A stretch of 64,000 bases of DNA, taken from positions 161,501 to 225,500 of the forward strand of contig BDSI01000031.1 of assembly GCA_003117195.1 (NCBI GenBank). The letters run 5' to 3'. Position 1 is the stretch's first letter, and each line of letters begins with the position of its first letter. A program made the translations under genes and the position numbers. This document shows positions 12,001 to 23,915 of this stretch, in pieces. Origin of the DNA: Eudorina sp. 2006-703-Eu-15. Its lineage: Eukaryota > Chlorophyta > Chlorophyceae > Chlamydomonadales > Volvocaceae. A model generated the notes under the pieces. The model made no database searches. It saw nothing but the letters and a program-made list of their open reading frames with translations, and was not told the origin of the DNA.

Positions 12001-15000
12001 GTGTGCGCGTGTCGGACGGTGGCAGGGGGTGAGGCAGCCCGTGGGCGGGTCGGTGTGTATATCAGGCCTCGTGGCTTCATTGCGGCAGCCTCCACCGGGT
12101 CTGTGTGCCTACCTTGAACCATCCCCCCTCCCGCTCCGCCTTCCTTCCCCTGCTCAATTTTCCTGCATCCCGCTCCGCCTGCTCCTAGGTCCCACCGCCG
12201 CCGCACCTAGCCCAGGCCGCCGCAGCTGCTGCAGCCGCAACCGCATCAACCGCGACCGCGACGCCACCCGCCGCTGCTGCCACCGCCGGCGGCCGCGAGG
12301 GCAAGAAGCACGGAGGCGGGGGGCAGCGGGGCGGCAGCGGCCCCGCCGCCGCCGCCTCCCCGACGAGTGCCGGCGGGGCCGCGGCCGCCGCCGCCGCCGC
12401 CTCCCCTGCTGCGCTCATCGCCGCCGCCACCTCCGCCAAGGTGCCGCAGCTGAGTCAGGAGCAGTTCCGGCTGCTGTGCTGCTCGCCGCCCCTGCAGGGG
12501 CCCATGGCGGGGCTGCCGCCGTTCAGGTGCGGGCGGCTGTGGGTGGGTAGAAAAAGAACCCGCCCAACCCGCCCGACCCAGTGTGGATGTGTTCACTCGC
12601 GATGTGAAGGCCACACATACCCACCAATGCCGCGCAGCGGGCTCCCAGCATCCCCACTTACCCAGGTTGATTCGGTGCCAGTCCCGAGGCCCCCCTCCCC
12701 GCAGCACGCACCCCCCCTCCCCCCCCATTATTTCCTATGCCCCCTTACACACACATCCCCACATCCCCACCGGCCGCCTGACCCACCTGCAGGTTCAAGC
12801 CACTGGACATGATCCGCATGGCGCCCCGGCCCGGGCTGCGGTTCGCCATCGACGCCGAGTTCGTGGCCTCCTCGCCGCCCGAGAGTCGCGCCGTGGAGAG
12901 ACTGGTTCCGGAGCACGCCGGCGCTGGCCCCGGCGGCGGCCTGGGGGCCTTCAGCGGCAGCTACCCGCACCTGTCCGCCCTGGCAGCAGCATCCAGCGGA
13001 GGTGGAGGCGGAGGCGGGGCAGCGGGGGGCTTACAGCAGCAGCAGCAGTCCCGGGGGCCCGGGTTCGACCTGGTGCAGTGCAAGCAGTCCCGGTGGGGCG
13101 GGGGAGGGAGGCGAGGGAGGGAAGGGGGGTGGGAGGCCGGGGAGGGAGGCGAGGGAGGGACCCCGAAGTCGGTCGGTCGTCCCTCGCCTTGGTAACGGTC
13201 AAGGTGCGGTGGGGTGCGAGGTGCGCGGTCAGTGCGATCGATGGCCAGCGGCGCTGGGGCGTGGGAGAAGGCGGGGGTCAAGGCTGGGACTTGGGCCGAG
13301 GCCAAGTCTTGTTTAGGGAAAGCTCTACTCCACCTGTATCAATACCTGGATACATGGAAAAGCACTTCTGCGTCCGCATCCTTTCCTGCCGCCTGCCAAC
13401 CCCGCCGCCACGTAACCCTCCGCCCCTTCCCCCTCCCCAGCCTGACCCTGGCCCGCGTGTCTGTGGTGGTGGCGGAGCCGGGCCCCCTGGCGGGCAGCTG
13501 CTGCCTGGACGACTACGTGCGGGCGGTGGAGCCCGTGTACGACTACCTGACCCGCTGGAGCGGCATCCAGCCGGGGGACCTGGACCCCGCAGTCAGCCGC
13601 CACTACACCACCACCCTCAAACACACCTACCTGAAGCTCAAGTGCGTGAGGCCGCTGCTGGCGGGTTGAGGGGATAACGGGGCGGAAGGGGAGCGGGAGG
13701 GGGAGGGGACTGGAAAGGTGCATTTTGGGGTCGGGGGCAGGGGCTGTACGGCAGCTGAAGATGGGTGCAGGGTTTTCGGAGGGTGGATGGGGACGAGGTG
13801 TAGGGTTCTCGGCCTCTCTCCCTCCCTCTCCCTGCAGCCCCTCTTCACTTCCCGCACTGCAACCCCATTCCCCTCCCTCCTGCCCTCCGGTCCCTCTCAG
13901 GCACCTGCTCGACTGCGGCTGTGTGTTCGTGGGTCACGACCTCCGGAAGGACTTCCGCTGCATCAACATGGTGGTGCCCCCGGAGCAGGTGGGGCGGGGA
14001 GGGGGAGGGGGGCCCTTGCTCGGAAGTCAGCGCGGCCTGCCGGCCGCCTACCCCCTGCTAGGTGTGTCTGGGCGCAGGCCGCCTACCCCCTGCTAGGTGT
14101 GTCTGGGCTATTTTCCTTTCTAAGCCCCCTCTATGTACCGTAACTACATGTAGTTGTCGACCGCACCACTTCGCTATTCCCTCCCCGACCCCCTCCTCGG
14201 CCCCCTGCTGGCCGGGCACTCAGGTAGTGGACACCTCAGAGCTGTTCCGCCACCGCGGCGGCCGCAAACTGAGCCTCCGCTTCCTGGCTAGCTACCTGCT
14301 GGGGGCCTCCCTGCAGGGGGCGGCAGGACTGGGTGCCCCGCAGATGCCCCCGCAGACCACCCAGCAGCAGCAGCAGCAGCAGCAGCAGCCCCCCATGATG
14401 GGTCCACCGGGTGCCGCGGGCATGCACCCCCCGATGCACCCACACCCGCACATGTACGGACACATGTACGGCATGCACGGCGGGGGGCCGCCGGGCGCCG
14501 GCGGCGGCGGGCCGCCGTTCCCGCCGGGCGGACCGTTCCCGCCGCAGTACGGGCCGGGGGCCCCCTTCCCGCCGCCGCCGCCGCCGCAGTCTCAGATGAT
14601 GTTGATGGGTCATGACGCGATTGAGGACGCCCGAATGGCCATGAGGCTCTACCACAAGTACCTCGAGGTGGGGCGGGGTGGGGTGGGGTGGGGTGGGGTA
14701 AAGGGAGTTGTAGGCGACGATAAGCTGCGTGGACGGTCAGTGCAAAGGATGGGGTGGCGTTGGAGGTTTACGAAGAGCCAAACCCAGGATACGGATACTA
14801 CGGTAAGGCCAGCAGGCGAGTGGGTTCTAGGGTCGGGATGGTGATAATTAGGGCAAGGAAGTGAGGACGCAGTCGACCCCCGGTCTACCGGCTTCTCATG
14901 CGCACCAGAACCCCCACTCACCCCCACGTACCCCTCTCCCCACGAACCCCTGACACGGCCCTGACATCCCCCCGCCTTCCCCCGGCCCCGCTCCCAACCC

Positions 15001-15209
15001 CCCCCCCGACCCGCGCGTCACGCTCATCCCCCGTGTGTTACGCTGCACGCGCGTGTGTACGACGCGTACGACAGCTGGTGGCCAACGACTCGTTCACCCG
15101 GGTGCTCAACGAGATGTACGCCTGGGGCAAGCGGTACGGCTGGGATCCGGCGGCGCTGCGGCCCGGGGCCGGTGGGGCGGCGGCGGGTCCGCAGCCGCCG
15201 GCCGCCTAG
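1..15209 (+). CDS. PAN2: PAN2, poly(A)-nuclease deadenylation complex catalytic subunit (5' partial)
   Basis: Catalytic 3'-5' exonuclease that trims mRNA poly(A) tails in the cytoplasm with PAN3. Domains in family order: WD40 propeller (exons to 2384), catalytically dead UCH-like domain (about 3409-11991; YNRTRFAGLEN, LPNAYCNALLQVLYF), DEDD nuclease (12793-15209). Nuclease motifs are visible: FAIDAEFV, VGHDLRKDF and GHDAIEDAR. Exons: 378-527, 899-1024, 1351-1473, 1753-1923, 2160-2384, 2855-3025, 3409-3586, 3721-3875, 4201-4335, 4624-4868, 5160-5259, 5611-5697, 6289-6390, 7011-7133, 7289-7385, 7940-8007, 8724-8781, 9391-9542, 9968-10177, 10602-10854, 11159-11358, 11878-11991, 12189-12526, 12793-13092, 13441-13641, 13901-13988, 14224-14667, 15075-15209. 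Phases agree throughout, giving 1582 aa in the window; human PAN2 is about 1200. Bases 1-18 may be the tail of an earlier exon, because GTAAGC follows at 19. The acceptor at 1351 is weak. Gly/Ala/Ser-rich expansions explain the extra length. Confidence 0.93.
7386..7652 (+). repeat. (TGGG)n / GGGTGGG simple repeat inside PAN2 intron 15
   Basis: About 265 bp made almost only of TGGG and GGG runs on the sense strand of PAN2. It begins at the donor, so the 5' end of this intron is itself GTGGGTGGG. It is unbroken by coding sequence and can form G-quadruplexes in DNA and pre-mRNA. Confidence 0.95.
7990..8430 (+). repeat. Perfect 207-bp direct duplication in PAN2 exon 16/intron 16
   Basis: Copies at 7990-8196 and 8224-8430 read identically by eye. 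Each starts with the last 18 bases of exon 16 (GTGATCAGCCGGCCACAG) and its GTGGCG donor, then runs into the intron. The 27-bp gap holds two extra GTGATCAGCC units. The second copy therefore supplies a decoy exon end and donor at 8241/8242. Confidence 0.93.
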
Positions 15210-18200
15210 GCCACCCAGGCGACAGTCACTGCCTCGACCGCAGCCGCAGCCGCGGCCGCAGTCGGAGGTCGCAGTCGGAGGTCGCAGTGGGAGGTCGCAG
15301 TGGGAGGTCGCGGCCAGAGCAAGCTGAGGGGATGGGCTTCAAGGGGAATGTGCCCCGTCGGAACGAAGCAAGAGGGGCAAGAGGGGCCCGACTGTCGGGG
15401 ACCCACGTGACGCGCCGACTCATGGGAGAGACCCATGGGGCGGTCGCTGGGGTCGCAGACGTGGTGGCGCCGTGGGCTGTAGCCACACATATGGGGTATA
15501 TACCTTGCTTCGGTGGCGGTGAGGGAGGCGCGGCGCGGCGCGGGATCGTGAACTTTGTGGGGAAAGAAGTCCACTCCGCCATAATATGTGGGTGCAATCT
15601 CCTGGATTATAGCACATCGCTGATAGACCGTACGGATAAGGTACGGCATGGCTTGTCGTATCGTGTCGGGTCGTAGTATAGCTGGTGGCGGGTCGCCTCG
15701 CGGCCCTGACGGAGCCCGCCTGGCCACCCTCGCACCTGGCCGGCCTCCCCCGACTGACGAACGCGGAGTCCGGACGGCTCCTCCCCGCGGCTGGCCTGCC
15801 GTACGCTGCTGTGGCCTCCGACGGACAACGACCCCCGGAGCGGGCCCCTCTTGTGGTGGGGGTGGGGGGTGGGGGGCCTGGTGGGGTGGCGGTGGCGGTC
15901 GCGGTGGCGTGGACCGGGCGGGGTGGACGGGGGTGACGGAGGAGGTCCCCGACAGGGGCAGGTGTGACGAACTCGGGGTGCGGGTCGATAAAGTGGGGTG
16001 AGGTGTGAGGTCGACGACAGCATGTGGACCGGAATGCGGTGCGGTGCAGTGCGGGTTCGTCTTCTTGCGGTGTTCCTTGCGGTGCTTGGGGGGCCCGGTC
16101 ACGGGTCTGTCCCGGGGCGGTGCTCTGCCGTCCGAGTGCCGCGTTGGATAGAGTCAGAGTTTTATACCCGAGCACAGCAAGTCGGGCCCACACGTTGGCC
16201 TTACGGTACGAATCCATTGATATGCGGTGGCTTGGGAAGGAGCGAATGGGTTCGGAGCTGCGCCGCTGTCCATTCAATGCCCCCCTCACGGTACGGAGGC
16301 GGACCCGCGCTCCCCCTCCCCCTCGCCCTGCCATGATGGTTTGGTTATACGCACATGCGGGGTGGGTGGTGGTCTACAGTGGGGGAGGTGGGGTGGGGGT
16401 GTTGAGGGGGGATGGGGGTTGATCACCTGGAAGCGAGCGGGTGATACCGAGGGGGGAAGGGAAGGGATTCCCTGGCCTCCGCCTCTCCAACCCCCCTCCG
16501 CCTGCCTTGCAAAGTCGGGGGCTACGGGCGGTTGGCAGCAGCGGCGGCTGGCAGCAGCGGCGGTGGTGCGGTGACGCAGGCGCGACGGAGTCGGGGCTGA
16601 TGAGCGTGGCCTCCGTGCCGTCACTCCATCGCCCCCGGGGCCCCTCCCTGAGTCGCTGTACACCGGCGGCAGTACCACCTCGCGCGCACCCGCTAGCTGT
16701 TAACCCCCAGGGAAGTCGCTCCCTAGTGGGGGCGAGCGAGATGTCAGATGCACTGTAACCGTTACAAGGTGGACCCGCAGTCCCGACCGGGCGTTCCAAC
16801 GGGCCCAGACATGGTGGTGAAACCGCAGTTGGCGTCGTTGGCAACCAACCACAAATCCCCCCAACCCACCCAAGCCGAGGTCCTCGGATTGAGGACGACA
16901 GATACGGCCTGATCGCACCATACCAGCGGTGTGTGGACACGGGGCAGTTCTGCCGTACGTACGGTACCCACTGCCCTATACCTCCGCCGGCATACGGCGA
17001 CTGTCTGGTCAGCCGCACTGCAGCCACAGCCCAGGCGGTCAGACCGCCCTACCTCCGGACAGAGCGCCGGGCCACCCGGCCCCCTGGAGGGCCCTCCTGG
17101 GGTATTGATCCCCTCCCCCCCCCGTCAGCACCAGTCCTACCTTCCTGTGGGCGAGCTCACCGGCGGCCCCACCCCTCGCTCCACCACCGGTGTTGTGGCC
17201 TCTCACATTTGGGAGATCCGAACCCACATCTGCCGTAGCGGCCCCGAGGTTAGGCCACATGATTGACCAGATATGTCAGGGACGTGCGGTCGGTAACCTC
17301 TGACGGGGCGCGGAGCGGGCGGGCGCGGGGGTCACCCAGAGCACGTGCCCCGGCGTATCCCTGCGTATCGACCTCAGGCTCCCCTCCGCTCCCCGCCTCT
17401 CGTCCCCTATCCTCTCCGTCCTCTCCGTCCTCTCCCCTCCGCTCCGCTCCGCTCCGCTCCGCGCCCTCTGCCCTCCTGCTTGCTCCCCCCTGGCATCCGC
17501 CGCCACAGCATGAGGCAACCGAAAAACACCTACCCTACTCCACCCCACCCCATCTTTCCTATGGACCCATTACAACCGGCTTCCCACGGTCCCCCCAAAA
17601 CAATAGACGCCGTACCTGCCCGAGCTCGCACCTCACACGATAGACACCCACACCGCAAGGAAACGCCGCTTGCCACTGCACATTTCTCCCCCTCGCTCTC
17701 TCCCCCTGTCTTTCGAGCGCCCTTTCTCCCCCCAGGCGCTGTGTGCTGCCCACCCACCCACCCACCCATGCATGTACACACCGCTCTCTCGCTCTCTTTT
17801 GGGCTTATCCTTGCCAACCACACGATCCAACCCGCGGGGCCACGCGGCCCCCTCAACACCCCCCTCGGTCCTTCTACCGCCCGGCTCACGCCGCGGAACG
17901 TGATCAACAGTGGGTTGGGGGTGGGGTGGGTGGGTGGGTGGGTGGGTGGAGGCCAGGCCGAGCAGTCGCCCCATTCCGGACCGTCCCCCTACCCGCACTC
18001 GACATGCCGCCGCATGCACCCCATGCAGGAACGTGTCTGACTCCCCGCTGCTGCTTGTCCTGAGGTTGTCCTGACCTCAGGCGGGGAAAGGAAACCCGTC
18101 TCTTAACGATACCCCACAACCAGGTTCGTCGCTCCCGCGGCAGCACTGCCGGAGAACCCCTGCCAGATCCCTATCAACTAGCCGATCAGTGAACTGCTCA

Positions 18201-18281
18201 ACTCCCCGCGCCGCGCCCGCGGTCGTCCCGCCCCTTTCCGGCCCCGCCTTCGCCCTCCAGTCGTCAGGGTGACTGCTACTG
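15210..18281. other. Intergenic region between convergent PAN2 and HBP5-like genes
   Basis: No gene is supported. The region holds a short GGTCGCAGT(C/G)GGA tandem stretch (about 15264-15310), CGG/CAG-rich repeats (16540-16565), a copy of the dispersed GTAACCGTTACAAGG repeat end at 16757, pyrimidine-rich low-complexity sequence (17370-17520) and a short GTGGG run near 17920-17948. Long minus-strand open frames (15206-16334) lack splice sites, motifs or homology that I can see. Confidence 0.7.
16757..16815 (+). repeat. Dispersed repeat terminus, copy 1 (GTAACCGTTACAAGGTGGACCCG)
   Basis: TGTAACCGTTACAAGG is followed by GTGGACCCG, then CCCGACCGGGCGTTCCAACGG and GCCCAG. The same block recurs almost exactly at 51783-51839 and in decayed form at 41499-41535 and 63340-63392. 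Sequence after about 60 bp differs between copies, so only this end is shared. Confidence 0.8.
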
Positions 18282-21200
18282 CTACTGCCAGATGTCAAAG
18301 GCCTCCAGCGGCAGTAGCACCTCATTGCGGCGGAAGGGACCGGGCGTGGAGGGGTCGTTGTAGCGGGCCAACGTCCACACCCCGGGGGCGGCGGCCTTCA
18401 CGCCGTCGCGCGCCAGCGACGCCCTGCGAGGGTGGAAGTAAAACCCAGAGAGGGTGTCGCAGCGCCGTACATTGCCGTATCGCATGCACGCATGCGCATG
18501 GGGTTACATGGGGGATGGGGCTCATCTCGGGAGGGGGGAGCCGGGAAGGAGAGGGGAGGGGATATGAGCCGAGGGTGCAGCGCGAGGGGGGGGATGCAGA
18601 AAAACCCGACTGGTCAAGGTGCGCTCACTGCTGAGGGACGCGGGGTCGAGCGGTACGGGGGTGGGGTGGGGTGGGGTGGGGTGGGGTGGGGTGGGGTGGG
18701 GTGGGGTGGGGTGGGGTGGGGTGGGGTGGGGTGATAGGGTACCCGTGGCCACACGCGCTCCGTACGTACCGCAGGTGCCTTGGGGGCCGTACGTGGGGAA
18801 GGCGGGGTGGAGAGCTACATGTGCCGAACACAGCTCCCCGCTTTAGTGCCTTTGCCACGCGACCCCAAACACAAACATAAACACAACACGGGGAACCTCC
18901 GCGGAGCCGGCTTGGATGTCAACCAGGACAGTGCACCCTCCCCTCCCCTCCCCTCCCCCACACGCCCGGCACGCACTTGAGCGCCTCCGCCTCCCTCGCC
19001 GCGTCCTCCTCCCGGGCATACCCCCCGAACACCCGGACCGCCACCACCGCGCCCTCCTGTTGCGCCAGGGACACGGCGGGGGAGTTGGGCGCCGGCAGGG
19101 TGGGCATCGCCTGCGGGCGCACCCGGGGAGGAGGAGGTGGAGGGGTTAGGGGCAGGGGTAGAGGTCTTGATTGGCATCAGGGGGCCCCGGGTTCGGAGGC
19201 TCAGAGTGGAATCTGAGGAACGTCCGCGGGCGGGTGGGGTGCTTTGGCCTGCAGGGCATTACAGAAACAGCGGATTGGCGGGCGGGGTTGGTGAGGGGGC
19301 CCCTGTTTGATTATGGCCTCCGGTTCGGTTCGGTTCGGTTCGGTTCGGTTCGGGGCGCGGCGGGGTGGGGCGGCAGGCAGGCAGGCAGGCAGGCAGGGTA
19401 ACCCAATGCGGCGGGCGCCCACCGCCCACCGCCCACCTTGAGCGCGGAGGGCCCGATGACGAAGCGCATGGTGCCGGTGGTGTCGCTGAACACGGGGGTG
19501 GTCATGGCCATGCGGGCCGCAGCCCGGTTGTCTCCGAAGATGTAACGGGCCAGTGTGTTGAAGGCCTTGTTGCCCGGGCCCGCGGGGTTCACCGCCACCT
19601 GGCGCAACAGTGCAGCAACGGTAACGGCAACGGCAATCGCAACGGTAACGGTCACTGCAACTGCTGCGGCGCTGTGAGGGTGGCTGATGTGGCACCTAGC
19701 CCGCAGCGGCCCGCGTTCGGAGGTCGTGGAAGCTGGCCAAGGAGGTAACGTAATGACGTCATGAGGTGACGTCAGCAGCTAGGGACCACCACAGCCCACC
19801 GCAGCCTTACCTTGGCACGGCCTTCGGCCTAACTCAGCTCAAGCCAGCCAGCCCCACCCAGTCCGGCCCAACCCGCCAAACCCACTCGATGTTGCCCACC
19901 CACCCACCCACCCACCTGCCCGCTCTGAAGCACCTCGCGGTTCAGCGCCCCCGCCGCCTCCATGGCAGTCTCCGCCACCACATACGGGTCGTACTGCCGT
20001 ACCTCGTAGTCACGGGCGCGCCTGCCGGGGCGGAGTCGCGTCCGGGCCTCTTGGGTCTGAGACAAGGCCCCGTACTTGTCCCGCAAAAACCGCCACCACC
20101 ACGGCCCCCGCTCAACCCCCAGCCCCACCGGAAACGCCGCCAGTCAGCGCCTCTTGCCGCCTCTCCCCTCCCTATGGGCGCCACCCACAATGGTCATCAG
20201 TTCGGTGTCTCCTTCGCTCCCTCCCCGTTCTCCCTCCCCCACTTCTCCCCTGCCTCCCCCCCTCCCCCTCCCCCTCCCCATCCCCCCACCTGAGCACCAG
20301 GTACTGGGGGGTCTCCAAGCGGGGGGTGGTGTACAGGGCGAGCAGCTGCTTAAGAAAGTCCAGGAAGCCCTCCACCGAGAAAAACTCCTGGGTGGGGTGG
20401 GGTGGGGTGTACAGGGAGTCAGCGCGGTGCGGGGTGCGGTGCGGGGTGCGGTGCGGGGTGCGGTGCGGTGCGGGGTGTTGATGGCGCAGGTCAGGGAGGG
20501 CTACCCGTGGGCGGCGCCAACGTTAAGACCAACCGACAGGGAGCCAGCCGACAGGACAACCAAACAACTGAACCAACCGAAGGTCCGCAGGTCAGCGCCC
20601 GACCGCCCCACGGACCCCCCTCCGGGTCACACGACCCGCGGAACCCCGACTGCGGCTCTGACCGCAGTGGCCAGCCCCTGCTGCCGCTGTCCCACCGCGT
20701 CACGTCCAACCCCCCTCCCTCCCCAGTTTGAATGTGTCTACCAGTTTCCCATACCCTCCCTCCTGGGTGACACGCGCCTGGGCCACCCAGTCGCCGCCGT
20801 CGCATCTGAGGGCTGTCTCCCTCCCCCCCCGGCCAATCATCCTTCCTCCTTCCCTCTCCCGGGTCCCCCACCTGGTTGGAGATGGAGTCCCAGGTGTCGA
20901 TGTGACGGAAGATCTTGCCGCTGTCCGGATTGAACACGTAGGTGGAGGTGCCTGCAGCGGTGTGCAGCGGGCGGCGGGTAGCGGGGGAGGGGGGGCGGGG
21001 GAGGGAAGGGGCAGGGCGGGTAAGAGGAGGTGCGGGCAACAGAAGGGGGGGAGCCGGTGACCCTGCTGCACTGGAGCCGGCACGATCGCATCCGATGAGA
21101 AACATTACAGCAGCATAACCAGCCCACCATAAAAACTTAAACTCACACCGCCCCCGCCCCCACCCGCCCCGCCCCACCTGTGAAGGTGATGGTGGGGTCC

Positions 21201-22470
21201 CAGTACTTGCGGGTGGGCAGGGCGCCCGCGGGGGTGAAGCGCATGGACATGGTCCAGCGGGTGGTGATGCCGTGCGGCTCATCCACCGACGGCCGCATGT
21301 CGTGCAGGATGAAGCGCGGGTCGAAGGCTTTCCGCAGGAAGGCGATGTTGAAGAGGTAGCCGGACAGGGAGGAGTAGCGGGTGATGGGGTCGCGGAAGTC
21401 CACCACAGCCTCATACCTGCCAGGGGGGAAAGTGAGGTGTGGCGGGTGGGTGCATCGCGAGGTCGGGTGGGCCAGGATAAGTCAAGGGAGGGAAGGGCTG
21501 GGAGGGCACGGCAAGGTGGCCGGGGAGGGCAAGGGCATTTGAGTGTGCGGGTCCCCCTCCTTGACATATGGGGGGCCCGCCCTGAGTGCATTGAAGAGGG
21601 AAATTTAAGGGCAAGTGGTGCGGCGGGGCGTAGCCAGGAGGGGTTCGACGGGGGATGTGGAGAAAACGGGTGGATATACTGGTGCTGCCCGGGGGAGTTA
21701 CAGCGCGGAGGCGGGGTTACAGTCCAACAGAGGGTCGGGATGGAGGTCCACAGCCGCTGAGCTGGGGGCCATGGACGCGAGACGAAGCGGGCGCTGACAC
21801 CGTAACCCGGAGTGGCCGCTCGTTGGTGCCGGGCTTTGACGCCACAGAGTTATCTTCACGGCCCACAGCTTCAGGAAATCACACCCCTCTGCGGTTTCGT
21901 CGCTGGGCCCCGATCGATGTACGACGGGTGCGATGTACGCGCTGAAGTGGGCCCGTGGAAGTGCCATCGCCACGGCTGTGGAATCAATTGTCGGTATTGT
22001 ATATCGGCGTCACGCAAACCTGCCCAAAGTCCGTGTGGTAAGCGAGCGCAGGACCGCGAAGTTGGTATGTTGCGGGGTGCCGAAGTCCAACCCGTCAACT
22101 CACGCGGACGCATCGATGCCCTTGTCGTCGAACAGATGTTTCAGGTCTTCCCGTAGGAATGCCATCTTGCCCTGTAAGGTGGCGGCACCAAAAAGTCTTC
22201 ATGACGTATGGCTGTCGACGCACCTCAACATCATTTGTGCCTTCGTCCTGATGCGTCTACCTCCATATCAAACCCAGCAGTAGATGACTTCGATGGACTA
22301 CTAACGGACGCCGCTTCAGCCCTTGGCCCAGCAGAGCTGCCTATGGTGACTGAGCGATGCGTTCGGTTGTGCAGAGCATCGTTGTTTTGTCGCATCTGGC
22401 GACGCAAACATCGTTTCTGCAGTCCAACAGCTGAACGAGTTGTATGGGTATGCATAATATGGCTTTGCAT
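18282..22470 (-). CDS. SOUL heme-binding protein with N-terminal NTF2-like (DUF2358) domain, HBP5-like, predicted chloroplast
   Basis: Resembles Arabidopsis SOUL heme-binding protein 5, a tetrapyrrole-binding plastid protein. Exons in transcript order: 22470-22261, 22171-22104, 21416-21178, 20951-20872, 20387-20290, 20021-19916, 19598-19437, 19110-18977, 18423-18282. Every junction keeps phase and gives 412 aa. Residues 1 to about 60 are rich in Arg, Ser and His with few acidic residues, like a transit peptide. Residues about 71-232 are the DUF2358/NTF2-like part (REDLKHLFDDKGID, VDFRDPITRYSSLSGYLFN, YVFNPDSGKI). Residues about 233-412 are SOUL (YEVRQYDPYVVAE, AMTTPVFSDTTG, RRNEVLLPLEAF). Intron 1 (22172-22260) has a weaker GTAGAC donor, so the exact start (ATG at 22470, or the in-frame ATG codons downstream of it) is less certain than the rest. 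Intron 8 carries a long GGGGT repeat. Confidence 0.9.
18659..18737. repeat. (GGGGT)n minisatellite in HBP5-like intron 8
   Basis: About 15 tandem GGGGT units on the plus strand, the antisense strand of the gene, in the intron between 18424 and 18976. Similar short GGGGT runs occur at 14669-14699 and 20392-20408. Confidence 0.95.
19321..19396. repeat. (GGTTC)n and (GGCA)n simple repeats in HBP5-like intron 7
   Basis: Six GGTTC units (19321-19353) followed shortly by five to six GGCA units (19371-19396), inside the intron 19111-19436. Nothing else is visible there. Confidence 0.9.
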
Positions 22471-22977
22471 GGTTACAAGACACAAAAAAAGCAAGCAGTT
22501 GCGTCGCTAGACAAATTTGCCTTCCACGATACGCGCAATCATTGGGAATTTACACATATACACTTTTGGGACAACGCATGCCCGCACGGAATGCACCCGT
22601 ACGGCACCATACGGCCATCACTTCCCCCCGCAACCAACCGTCTGACTAACGAACCTCCACCCCTCACATTCTGCAACAGAGCAGCTCATGCTTGCGAGGG
22701 ACCGGTCAAACGCAGGGACGCAGCAACAAACCGAAAAGCGGCCCCCTCCGAAGGGGCACCACAACACACGCAGCTCGCCACCTCTTGACCTCTTGACGAC
22801 CCTCCTCCCCCGCCCGCCAGCCCGCATTGTCTAACTTTTGAAATGTTGTGATAAGCCATCGACCGGCCGGCGTCCGTGTTCCACGGAGCGCCCAACTGGT
22901 CCGGTGCACCATGTGCGCAATGTCGGGGCACGCGCCCCCACTGCGCACCGCACCGTGCCCTGTGCTTAACAACAAGC
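22471..22977. other. Spacer between HBP5-like gene and COX12 (same strand)
   Basis: 507 bp holding the 3' flank of COX12 and the promoter side of the HBP5-like gene. No reading frame of note. A TGTAA on the minus strand lies at 22550-22554. Confidence 0.6.
22550..22554 (-). promoter_or_regulatory. Candidate TGTAA polyadenylation motif for COX12
   Basis: TGTAA is the usual poly(A) signal of volvocine algae. This is the first one on the minus strand after the COX12 stop at 22978, about 425 bases downstream. Confidence 0.4.
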
Positions 22978-23915
22978 TTAGTACTTGCCAGTCCACAGGC
23001 CCTTGTCACGAAGCTCCTGCCAGCTCTCCAGCTGTAATGGGAGAGGGGAAGGGAAAAGGGCAGGCAATCAGGTCACATCGGTTGCTGACGTGGATGCGAC
23101 CTCTGCTGGGGTGCGCGGCCTTTCCCCAGCTGGAACAGCGGGATTCGCCGGCAGGTACTCACCCACTCGCTGGGGCACAGCGACTGGTACGCCTTTTGGT
23201 AGAACTGGCAACGCGGGTGCTCCTCACCGCGCTCGTAGATGCACCTGCAGGGGCAAACCCGAGTCGTGCGTCACGCGGGCTGAGGGCAACCGATGGAGAG
23301 GCCGCGACGGGATTGCCTACTTGTAGTACTCGTTGAAGCGCACGAAGCAGTGCCGAGCCTGATTGCGGTTCGGGAAGCGAGGGTCGTATGGCGCTGTGAT
23401 AATCTGCAAGGCATAACCACCTGGGTCTCACTTCCAAGCGCAAAACGGCCGCATGAACAGCACATAAAGCAGATACAAACCTCGGGCTCCAGCAGGTCCT
23501 GAATCTTCTCGCCGTCCTGCGGCCAGAGTACCAAAAGTGATGATTGTACCGACACACCCGGTTTCACGCAGACGCCATACCTCGCCAGCAAGCTTGGTCA
23601 CAATCTCTGAAACGACTTCGTTCTTCAGCTCATCGAGCTCTTCCGCCGAAAGCGACTGCAAAGTGGCGCAAGCAGCCCATCAAAGCCAACCCCAAGCTTT
23701 TCGTCGCCAGCGGCTTGGATGCCGCGCGCACCTCAAGGGTCGCCTGCTTCTTAAGCTTCTTTGGCGGAGGCGGAGGCGGTGGGGCGACCGGCTCCTCCTG
23801 CTGCACGCCCCGGCAAACGGAATGAAGTCTCTTGCCGAAACAACTCGTCGAGACCTTCACGCACCTCAACAACGGCTGGCTCTGCGTCAGCACGAACAGA
23901 GAAGTTGTTGCCCAT
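22978..23915 (-). CDS. COX12: Cytochrome c oxidase subunit 6b (COX12), mitochondrial complex IV
   Basis: Small subunit on the intermembrane-space face of cytochrome c oxidase, held by two disulfides. Exons in transcript order: 23915-23865, 23800-23732, 23655-23581, 23516-23481, 23403-23321, 23244-23163, 23031-22978, giving 149 aa. The C-terminal half holds the twin-cysteine signature: CX9C (HCFVRFNEYYKC) and CX10C (CQFYQKAYQSLC), preceded by APYDPRFPNRNQ and followed by PSEWLESWQELRD, as in COX6B/COX12. The N-terminal about 75 residues (Pro run, KKLKK, then an acidic helix) form an extension missing from the 86-aa animal protein but usual in plants and algae. The start is the ATG at 23915 (MGNNFSVRADAEP). 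It is transcribed away from the proteasome gene from a 363-bp shared upstream region. Confidence 0.95.

Noticed and set aside
15206..16334. Minus-strand open frames of about 300 codons downstream of PAN2
   Set aside because: GC-rich spacer keeps stops rare; composition is Pro/Arg/Ser with no domain and no splice structure.
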